From: Bacteroidota bacterium
GTDB taxonomy: Bacteria > Bacteroidota > Bacteroidia > Flavobacteriales > Weeksellaceae
Length of the DNA stretch: 5,350 nucleotides
NCBI GenBank assembly: GCA_023448955.1
Contig: JAEXJU010000370.1
Coordinates: 1 to 5,350 of the forward strand
Direction: 5' to 3'
Positions 1 to 4,553 of the stretch are shown here, in pieces; position 1 is the stretch's first letter; each line of letters starts with the position of its first letter. The position numbers and the translations under genes were made by a program. Below the pieces are notes generated by a model. That model was given only the letters and a program-made list of their open reading frames with translations, ran no database searches and was not told where the DNA came from.

Positions 1-798
1 ACTCAGGATGACGCTCACCTTTTCTGTACGCCAGACCAACTGTTGCAGGAATTTGAAAAAGTAATTGACCTTGTATTATATGTTTTTGGTTCACTTGGAT
101 TTGCTGATTTTACAGCCCAAATCTCATTAAGAGATCCGGAAAACAGAGAAAAATATATTGGTTCTGACGAGAATTGGGAAAAAGCAGAAAATGCAATCGT
201 CACTGCGGCTAAATCAAAAGGATTGAAAACCGTAACTGAATATGGCGAAGCCGCTTTTTACGGTCCAAAACTAGACTTTATGGTAAAGGATGCCTTGGGA
301 AGAAGTTGGCAGCTTGGAACGATTCAGGTAGATTATAATTTACCGGAAAGATTTGACCTTTGGTACAACGGAAGTGACAATGAGAAGCACAGACCAGTAA
401 TGATTCACAGAGCGCCATTTGGTTCTATGGAACGATTTATTGCAATTCTTATTGAAAACACCGCCGGCGATTTCCCACTTTGGTTAAGTCCTGAGCAATT
501 CACCATTTTGCCTATCAGTGAAAAGTTTGGAGATTATGCAAAAAAAGTTTCACAATTATTGGAAAATCACGATATTTGTGGTTTGATAGACGACAGAAAC
601 GAAAAAACCGGAAAGAAAATTCGGGATGCCGAATTGAAAAAACTTCCTTTTATGCTCATAGTGGGCGAAAATGAGCAAAAGAACGGTACAATTTCTGTTA
701 GAAGAAGAGGCGAAGGCGACCTTGGAGAGATGTCAATAGATGCTTTTATTACTTACTTTAAGGAACAGGCAAAGCCGACATTCGAACTAGGAAACTAA
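1..798 (+). CDS. thrS: Threonyl-tRNA synthetase, C-terminal part (5' end outside window)
   Basis: The enzyme charges tRNA-Thr with threonine in the cytoplasm. The frame is open from base 1, so the gene begins upstream; 265 residues are visible of the roughly 640 usual for the family. The fragment opens inside class II motif 2 with TQDDAHLFC, whose His (residue 6) matches a zinc/threonine-binding His of E. coli ThrRS. Next come YGPKLDF (around 87) and motif 3, IHRAPFGSMERF (around 135-146), which contains the second zinc-ligand His (136). From about residue 162 to the end is the anticodon-binding domain, with DDRNEKTGKKIRDAE and a closing VRRRGEGDLGEMS stretch. No frame break or missing key residue is visible. 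The stop is TAA at 796-798. Only 39 nt separate it from the proposed infC start, with no terminator or TAnnTTTG box between, so thrS and infC are probably co-transcribed. Identification is very secure. Confidence 0.97.
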   Translation, partial: TQDDAHLFCTPDQLLQEFEKVIDLVLYVFGSLGFADFTAQISLRDPENREKYIGSDENWEKAENAIVTAAKSKGLKTVTEYGEAAFYGPKLDFMVKDALGRSWQLGTIQVDYNLPERFDLWYNGSDNEKHRPVMIHRAPFGSMERFIAILIENTAGDFPLWLSPEQFTILPISEKFGDYAKKVSQLLENHDICGLIDDRNEKTGKKIRDAELKKLPFMLIVGENEQKNGTISVRRRGEGDLGEMSIDAFITYFKEQAKPTFELGN

Positions 799-837
799 AC
801 CTTAATCATTGATTATTAATTTTAAAATTTTAAAACC

Positions 838-1401
838 ATAGCACTAAAAAGAAACAACAGCAGAGGTCCGATGAGACGTCCAGTCCAGGAAGACCTTCAT
901 CAAATCAACGAAAAAATCCGTGCCAAGGAAGTACGTTTGGTGGGAGACAATGTTGAACCGGGAGTTTACCCACTAGCAAAAGCTTTAGAAATAGCAAGAG
1001 ATCAGGAATTGGATCTAGTTGTTATTTCCGATAAGGCAGAACCTTACATCTCTCGTATTCTGGATTACAAAAAATTCTTGTACGAGCAGAAGAAAAAGAC
1101 AAAGGAACTAAAAGCTAAGCAGGTAAAAGTAGTGGTAAAAGAAATCAGATTCGGGCCACAAACCGATGACCACGATTATGATTTCAAAAAAAAGCACGCC
1201 GAAAAATTCCTGGAGGAAGGTTCTAAACTGAAAACTTATGTTTTCTTCAAAGGCCGATCTATCATTTTCAAGGATCAGGGAGAAATCCTTCTCTTGAAAC
1301 TGGCTCAAGACTTAGAACACGTTGGAAAAGTGGATCAGCTTCCTAAGCTTGAAGGTAAAAGGATGATTATGATGATGAGTCCTAAGAAGCCTGCAAAATA
1401 A
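838..1401 (+). CDS. infC: Translation initiation factor IF-3, probable ATA start
   Basis: IF-3 binds the 30S subunit, prevents early joining of 50S and checks start-codon/initiator-tRNA pairing. The N-terminal domain (INEKIRAKEVRLVGDN, then the AEPYISRILDYKKFLYE stretch) is followed by a Lys-rich linker (KKKTKELKAKQ). The C-terminal domain holds VKEIRFGPQTDDHDYDFK, FFKGRSI and the ending KRMIMMMSPKK. An ATG lies in frame at 871 (176 aa). Reading upstream to the in-frame TAA at 823 adds a plausible basic tail, ALKRNNSRGP, and the only start-like codon there is ATA at 838, giving 187 aa (E. coli IF-3 is 180). E. coli infC uses AUU for autoregulation, so a near-cognate start fits the family. No Shine-Dalgarno is seen; the region before it is a TTTTAAAA tandem (820-835) ending ACC. 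The gene is followed by a terminator. Identity is near certain; the start is an inference, and the ATG at 871 is the fallback. Confidence 0.9.
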   Translation: MALKRNNSRGPMRRPVQEDLHQINEKIRAKEVRLVGDNVEPGVYPLAKALEIARDQELDLVVISDKAEPYISRILDYKKFLYEQKKKTKELKAKQVKVVVKEIRFGPQTDDHDYDFKKKHAEKFLEEGSKLKTYVFFKGRSIIFKDQGEILLLKLAQDLEHVGKVDQLPKLEGKRMIMMMSPKKPAK

Positions 1402-1423
1402 AATACAAAATCTCTGTATATGT

Positions 1424-1457
1424 AAAAACCTCAAATCAGTTTGGGGTTTTTGTTTTT
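1424..1457 (+). terminator. Intrinsic terminator after infC
   Basis: A 12-bp stem is formed by AAAAACCTCAAA (1424-1435) and TTTGGGGTTTTT (1440-1451), with one T.G wobble and a TCAG loop, followed by GTTTTT. The stem core is CC(T)C/GGGG. It starts 22 nt after the infC stop, so the thrS-infC transcript probably ends here at least in part. The A-run on the 5' side means the structure could also act on transcripts from the opposite strand. Confidence 0.85.
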
Positions 1458-1477
1458 CTACTTTCAACATTTTTTTG

Positions 1478-1485
1478 TATTTTTG
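1478..1485 (+). promoter_or_regulatory. Bacteroidota-type -7 promoter element (TAnnTTTG)
   Basis: TATTTTTG is an exact match to the TAnnTTTG -7 element used by the primary sigma factor of Bacteroidota. The best upstream TTTG (1449-1452) is 25 nt away and lies inside the terminator; this spacing is longer than usual, so the -33 element is weak or absent. A start a few bases downstream, near 1491-1494, would put the GCGTGAGGG block almost at the RNA 5' end. It probably drives the spacer RNA and/or rpmI-rplT. The box sits in a T-rich region, so a chance match is possible. Confidence 0.6.
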
Positions 1486-1496
1486 CAAACTTAATT

Positions 1497-1626
1497 GCGT
1501 GAGGGATAGTAATGAAAAGCCCACAGCAAGCGGCGGAAAATGCGGCTGTGCGAGGACTTGTAATGGATAGCCCGACCTGAATGAGCGAATGAAGCGTAGC
1601 GGAATGAGTGAGTGAAGGACACGCCC
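1497..1626 (+). ncRNA. Candidate structured RNA element in infC-rpmI spacer
   Basis: This block is clearly richer in G and C than the A/T-rich sequence on both sides and contains no credible reading frame. Its ends are complementary: GCGTG (1497-1501) pairs with CACGC (1620-1624). Inside, CACAGC (1522-1527) pairs with GCTGTG (1545-1550) to make a hairpin. GGG at 1503-1505 could pair with CCC at 1571-1573. A 14-nt motif occurs twice with 12 matches (1509-1522 and 1560-1573), and GAATGA/GAGTGA units recur from 1579 to 1615. It begins about 12 nt after an exact TAnnTTTG box, where an RNA 5' end would be expected. No terminator follows, so it could be the 5' leader of rpmI-rplT or a processed small RNA. 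From memory, blocks of the form GCGTGAGGGATAG...GGATAGCCCGACC...ACGCCC recur in flavobacterial intergenic regions; this was not verified. The structure is proposed by eye. Confidence 0.5.
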
Positions 1627-1635
1627 AAGATTAAT

Positions 1636-1689
1636 GTAACAATTCAGCAATGTGACAATTGATACACTTGTAAACTGAAAAATTGTTAC
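1636..1689 (+). promoter_or_regulatory. Long bulged stem-loop in rpmI 5' leader
   Basis: GTAACAATT (1636-1644) is a perfect complement of AATTGTTAC (1681-1689). The helix continues inward: CAG (1645-1647) with CTG (1675-1677) across an AAA bulge, CAA (1648-1650) with TTG (1668-1670), and GTG (1652-1654) with CAC (1665-1667), closing a 10-nt loop. That makes 18 pairs in 54 nt. No T-run follows, so it is not an intrinsic terminator. It ends 39 nt before the rpmI ATG. The loop repeats ACAATT from the 5' arm, so it could compete for the 3' arm and give an alternative fold. In E. coli and Bacillus, L20 represses its own operon through leader RNA structures; a similar role here is an inference, since no L20-site consensus was recognised. 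Confidence 0.55.
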
Positions 1690-1728
1690 TAGAAAGAATA
1701 TTGATAACAAATTATAAAAAGCAGAACA

Positions 1729-1926
1729 ATGCCAAAATTAAAAACGAAATCAGGTGCTAAAAAGCGTTTTGCTCTTACCGGAACTGGAAAGATCAAAAGA
1801 AAGAATGCTTTCAAAAGCCACATCTTGACAAAGAAAGAAACGAAGCAAAAGAGAAATCTTACGCAAACTTCTTATGTTGCTAATGTGGACACGAAGAGTG
1901 TTTTGAGACAATTAGCAATTAAGTAG
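1729..1926 (+). CDS. rpmI: 50S ribosomal protein L35
   Basis: L35 is a small basic protein of the large ribosomal subunit. The 65-residue product has the usual length and the family's opening, MPKLKTKSGAKKRFALTGTG, followed by KIKRKNAFKSHILTKK and the Lys/Arg-rich stretch KETKQKRNL. About a third of the residues are Lys or Arg, as expected for an rRNA-binding protein. The ATG is preceded by an A-rich stretch with no Shine-Dalgarno, as is normal in Bacteroidota. It lies 118 nt before rplT with no terminator between, so the two are almost certainly co-transcribed. The upstream infC terminator, promoter-like box and leader hairpin suggest it is the first gene of its own transcription unit and not a plain extension of infC. 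Confidence 0.97.
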   Translation: MPKLKTKSGAKKRFALTGTGKIKRKNAFKSHILTKKETKQKRNLTQTSYVANVDTKSVLRQLAIK

Positions 1927-1954
1927 TTTTTATAAATCTTTCGGTTTATAAGAA
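1927..1954 (+). other. Hairpin immediately after rpmI stop
   Basis: A 12-bp stem can form between 1927-1938 and 1943-1954. The core is TTATAAA (1930-1936) with TTTATAA (1945-1951), extended by a T.G pair and C-G at the loop end and by T.G, T-A and T-A outside. The loop is TTTC. It starts at the base after the rpmI stop codon and no T-run follows, so it is unlikely to terminate transcription. It may protect or process the rpmI-rplT mRNA or affect translation of rplT; its function is unknown. The stem is A/T-rich and of modest stability. Confidence 0.45.
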
Positions 1955-2044
1955 TTCGAAAACAATTCAAAATTTTAACCCTGAAATGGAGCCTCTAAGA
2001 GCAATGAAACAGTTGCCGCACATTTCAAAAAAACAATTAACATT

Positions 2045-2389
2045 ATGCCTAGATCAGTAAACGCTGTAGCGTCCAGAGCGCGCAGAAAAAAAGTATTAAA
2101 GCAGGCTAAAGGTTTTTTCGGTAGAAGAAAAAATGTTTGGACTGTAGCTAAAAACGCGGTAGAAAAAGCAATGCAATATGCTTACCGTGGTAGAAAAGAG
2201 AAAAAGAGAAACTTCAGAAGCCTTTGGGTAACGCGTATCAACGCTGGTGCCAGAGAACACGGAATGTCTTACTCTCAGTTTATGGGAGCTCTTAAGAAAA
2301 ACAACATCGAGCTGAACAGAAAAGTTCTTGCAGACCTTGCAATGAACCACCCTGAAGCTTTCAAAGCTGTTGTAGATCAAGTAAAATAA
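2045..2389 (+). CDS. rplT: 50S ribosomal protein L20
   Basis: L20 binds 23S rRNA early and is needed for assembly of the large subunit; in E. coli and Bacillus it also represses its own operon at the mRNA level. The 114-residue product is close to the E. coli length (118). It has the long basic N-terminal extension (MPRSVNAVASRARRKKVLKQ, then GFFGRRKNVW) and YAYRGRKEKKRNFRSLWVTRI in the helical core. The globular C-terminal part contains INAGAREHGMSYSQFM and ELNRKVLADLA. The ATG at 2045 gives the canonical MPR start and has an A-rich upstream region. The 118-nt gap after rpmI is long for an operon and holds a hairpin and a possible 24-codon upstream frame overlapping this start. A strong terminator follows. 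Identity is secure. Confidence 0.98.
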   Translation: MPRSVNAVASRARRKKVLKQAKGFFGRRKNVWTVAKNAVEKAMQYAYRGRKEKKRNFRSLWVTRINAGAREHGMSYSQFMGALKKNNIELNRKVLADLAMNHPEAFKAVVDQVK

Positions 2390-2412
2390 TTACAAATCTT
2401 TGTTATCAATAT

Positions 2413-2443
2413 AAAATCCTGAGAAATATCTCAGGATTTTTTT
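2413..2443 (+). terminator. Intrinsic terminator after rplT
   Basis: AAAATCCTGAGA (2413-2424) pairs perfectly with TCTCAGGATTTT (2429-2440), a 12-bp stem with an AATA loop and a T-run from 2437 to 2443. It starts 23 nt after the rplT stop and ends the ribosomal-protein transcript. The flanking A- and T-runs would let it work in both directions, though the gene to the right is on the same strand. The TCCTGAGA/TCTCAGGA core recurs in the terminator at 3676-3703. Confidence 0.92.
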
Positions 2444-2450
2444 ATTTTTG
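2443..2450 (+). promoter_or_regulatory. TAnnTTTG -7 element for the M28 peptidase gene
   Basis: TATTTTTG matches TAnnTTTG exactly and ends 17 nt before the peptidase ATG. Its first base is the last T of the rplT terminator tract. No TTG lies at the usual -33 spacing, which is instead occupied by the terminator stem. If used, the mRNA leader would be only about 10 nt. The context is T-rich, so it is a candidate only. Confidence 0.5.
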
Positions 2451-2467
2451 GCAAAATTTAATCTACA

Positions 2468-3649
2468 ATGTTAAGAAAATCTATTTTCTTTTTAGCGACT
2501 TTCGCCACGCTGGCTTTTCCCAAAGCTCAGACTTTTGTCCAGGCTTACCAGGACAGAGCAAATCAGGTTTCTCAAAGCAACGTCAATACATACCTTCAGG
2601 AATTCGAAGCTATTGGTGTGAAAAGAACCGGAACCACTCAGAACACAAATGCCTTCAATTGGCTAAAGAATAAATACCTGGCTCTCGGCTACACCACAGC
2701 CGATTTTTTTGAACACGCCTGGACAGCAAGCGGATTGTCTTCAAAAAACCTGATCGTAACAAAAACAGGAACTGTCTATCCTAATAAATTTGTGATTATT
2801 TGTGGTCATTTCGATTCTATCAATGGTCCGGGAACCAACGACAACGGAAGTGGCACTTCCATCATTCTGGAAGCGGCAAGAATATTAAAAAATGTCCCGA
2901 CCGAATATTCCATCAAATTCATTCATTTTTCCGGTGAGGAGCAGGGCTTGCTCGGAAGCTCCAGATATGTTTCCCAAGTTGTAAACGGTACCAGTCCGAA
3001 GATGGATATAAAACTGGTAATTAATCTGGATCAGGTTGGCGGACTGAAAAACAAAACCAATAACAAGCTGTATCACGATAAAGACCAAAGCTCGCCTACA
3101 AGCAATAATGCTGCGGCTGCAACTGCTGTTCAGGAATTAGCCAATTGCACCACGTTGTATTCTCCGCTAAGTGTGGAATATGACAATGCAGAGAACACGG
3201 ACTATGTTCTTTTTCAGCAGAATGGAGAAATTATTACCGGCTATTTTGAATTTGAAGGCGGATACAACAACCCTTATGTTCATACAGCTAATGATTTGTA
3301 TGCGAATATGGATCCGGTTTATGTATTCAATATTGGAAAAGCAGCTTTGGGGGCTTTACAGCATTTTGCCGTGGCTTCCAAAATAACGTTGGCTTCCGAA
3401 GAGTTATCTACTTTAAAACTTTTAGAATCTGTACAATTTTATCCAAATCCTGCGAATAAAATTCTTAACCTTAAAATTGACAACACGAAAGATTTCAATT
3501 TTGAACTGACGGATATGAGCGGAAAACAAATCATTGTTAATAGAAATAGCTCCAATCAAATCGATATTTCTAGTCTGAAACCTGGTGTTTATTTTGGCAC
3601 TGTTTCTATAGAGGATAAAAAAACGACCCGAAAAATCATCATCGAATAA
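2468..3649 (+). CDS. Secreted M28-family zinc peptidase with T9SS sorting tail
   Basis: Probable di-zinc aminopeptidase of family M28, cleaving peptides outside the cell or at its surface. The 393-residue product starts with a signal peptide (MLRKSIFFLATFATLAFPKA, probable cut after Ala20). The catalytic domain spans about 90-305 and shows all the expected ligands of the Vibrio/Aeromonas aminopeptidase type. These are His114 and nearby Asp116 in GHFDS, bridging Asp125 in TNDNGSG, Glu157 (general base) and Glu158 (zinc) in GEEQGLLGS, Asp188 in NLDQVG, and His272 in VHTANDL. Residues 320-393 form a type A T9SS C-terminal domain: FYPNPA at 324-329, then LTDMSGK, ISSLKPGVYF and a final KIIIE. It should therefore cross the outer membrane by T9SS. 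It stands alone between two terminators. Substrate preference cannot be read from sequence, and a carboxypeptidase-like or other M28 subfamily activity is possible. Confidence 0.93.
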   Translation: MLRKSIFFLATFATLAFPKAQTFVQAYQDRANQVSQSNVNTYLQEFEAIGVKRTGTTQNTNAFNWLKNKYLALGYTTADFFEHAWTASGLSSKNLIVTKTGTVYPNKFVIICGHFDSINGPGTNDNGSGTSIILEAARILKNVPTEYSIKFIHFSGEEQGLLGSSRYVSQVVNGTSPKMDIKLVINLDQVGGLKNKTNNKLYHDKDQSSPTSNNAAAATAVQELANCTTLYSPLSVEYDNAENTDYVLFQQNGEIITGYFEFEGGYNNPYVHTANDLYANMDPVYVFNIGKAALGALQHFAVASKITLASEELSTLKLLESVQFYPNPANKILNLKIDNTKDFNFELTDMSGKQIIVNRNSSNQIDISSLKPGVYFGTVSIEDKKTTRKIIIE

Positions 3650-3675
3650 ATGAATTTTCAAAATATAAAATACTT

Positions 3676-3703
3676 TCCTGAGATTATTCTCAGGATTTTT
3701 TTT
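3676..3703 (+). terminator. Intrinsic terminator after the M28 peptidase gene
   Basis: TCCTGAGA (3676-3683) pairs with TCTCAGGA (3688-3695) around a TTAT loop, followed by eight T residues (3696-3703). It lies 26 nt after the stop codon. The 8-bp stem is identical to the core of the rplT terminator, although loop and flanks differ. Confidence 0.9.
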
Positions 3704-3766
3704 ATTATTAACAAAATAAATTCTGATTAGGGAACGTTATTTTATCATAACCAAAATTAATAAACT

Positions 3767-4450
3767 ATGAAATCAGCTTTTTTAGCCATATCGGCTTTTC
3801 TTTTTTTTACAATGTCGTGTTCCAGAACAGATGATGTTACTGAACAGCAAGAACAAGAAACATCTTTCTTCAACCTGAAAGTGGGGAATGAATGGGTTTA
3901 CAAAACCTATGACAGAGCGGACTTCAACTCAGAGCTTACTGCGAATGGCGAGGTAGATTCTATAAAAATTGTTTCACAAGTGAGTCTGAACGGAAAAAAC
4001 TACTACAAAGTAGAAAATATCAACACACAGCCACCTAATCATTATCCCAATAGAACTGTAAGCTACAGTTATTGGAGAGTAAATGAAAAAGGACATCTGG
4101 TAAGTTTGACATCTTATAATTTTAATCAGGGTAATACATCAGAAAATTTCGAGTGGGTGAAACATCCTGGAAAAGACGCTTCTTATACATACAGAGATCC
4201 CAGTATGGATCAATTTGGGAATATTACCTATAAATTATATCCAGAAACTACGATCACATTAAACAATCAAAGTTATAAGGTTTCGCCGTATAATGGACAG
4301 TTTGTACCAAACTCACAAAATCCGAATTTAGTACCAAAATTGATAGAAAACAATTTCTCAGAAGGTATTGGACTCGTAAAATCTGTGTGTCATTCTGTAA
4401 GTGGTACATACAATTTCGAACAGCACCTTGTAAGCTGTTCATTAAAATAA
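3767..4450 (+). CDS. Putative lipoprotein of unknown function
   Basis: I do not recognise a named family. The 227-residue product has a lipoprotein signal peptide: MKSAFLAISAFLFF, then a lipobox TMSC with Cys18 as the acylated residue. The following SRTDD places acidic residues near the Cys, loosely like the export signal that sends some Bacteroidota lipoproteins to the cell surface; this is suggestive only. After a Gln/Glu-rich linker comes FFNLKVGNEWVYKTYD (about 34-49), an opening often seen in secreted Bacteroidota lipoproteins of unknown role. The rest is rich in Tyr, Asn, Ser and Thr and looks all-beta. Near the end, GIGLVKS (200-206) is followed by Cys208 and Cys224, which could form a disulfide. 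No catalytic motif is visible. It lies 117 nt after the peptidase gene, beyond that gene's terminator, and has its own terminator. No good promoter box was found: 3738-3745 matches TAnnTTTG poorly. Confidence 0.8.
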   Translation: MKSAFLAISAFLFFTMSCSRTDDVTEQQEQETSFFNLKVGNEWVYKTYDRADFNSELTANGEVDSIKIVSQVSLNGKNYYKVENINTQPPNHYPNRTVSYSYWRVNEKGHLVSLTSYNFNQGNTSENFEWVKHPGKDASYTYRDPSMDQFGNITYKLYPETTITLNNQSYKVSPYNGQFVPNSQNPNLVPKLIENNFSEGIGLVKSVCHSVSGTYNFEQHLVSCSLK

Positions 4451-4478
4451 TTTTAATAAATCTGCCATAATAAAAATC

Positions 4479-4508
4479 ATAAGCTTCATTACCGAGGCTT
4501 ATTTTTTT
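4479..4508 (+). terminator. Intrinsic terminator after the lipoprotein gene
   Basis: ATAAGC (4479-4484) pairs with GCTTAT (4497-4502), extended inward by T.G, T-A and C-G pairs to a 9-bp stem with an ATTACC loop. A T-run covers 4502-4508. It is weaker than the two TCCTGAGA terminators but correctly placed 28 nt after the stop. Confidence 0.78.
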
Positions 4509-4525
4509 ATCAATCATAAAAACAT

Positions 4526-4533
4526 TAGATTTG
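4526..4533 (+). promoter_or_regulatory. TAnnTTTG -7 element for the PD40 gene
   Basis: TAGATTTG matches TAnnTTTG exactly, and unlike the other two copies it is not a plain T-run, which makes it the most convincing of the three. It ends 20 nt before the ATG at 4554, implying a leader of about 13-15 nt. No TTG is found at the usual -33 spacing; that stretch is the T-run of the preceding terminator. Confidence 0.6.
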
Positions 4534-4553
4534 TTTTATTAAAATCTGAATCG

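Noticed and set aside
803..815. TAATCA-T-TGATTA palindrome between thrS and infC as an operator or terminator
   Set aside because: Short, A/T-only apart from one C-G pair, a one-base spacer that cannot form an RNA hairpin, and no T-run in the right place.
871..1401. infC starting at ATG 871
   Set aside because: Possible, but it would discard a plausible basic N-terminal tail that is in frame up to ATA 838; kept as an alternative start or shorter isoform.
1634..1655. Two start-stop pairs (ATGTAA at 1634, ATGTGA at 1650) in the rpmI leader as stalling sites
   Set aside because: Expected by chance in A/T-rich leader sequence; no supporting upstream context.
1312..1710. 132-codon open frame on the minus strand across the infC end and spacer
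   Set aside because: It overlaps the conserved infC coding end, the terminator and the structured element; the protein has no recognisable domain and looks like low-complexity shadow coding.
3171..3386. 71-codon plus-strand frame inside the peptidase gene
   Set aside because: It lies wholly within the M28 catalytic domain in another frame, which holds essential zinc-ligand coding, and has no features of its own.
3738..3745. TATTTTAT as a promoter -7 box for the lipoprotein gene
   Set aside because: The last two positions of TAnnTTTG do not match and the sequence is common in A/T-rich DNA.
3801..3808. Run of eight T in the lipoprotein signal-peptide codons as a phase-variation tract
   Set aside because: Runs of this length are frequent in this A/T-rich genome and Phe codons in a signal peptide explain it; there is no second sign of slippage control.
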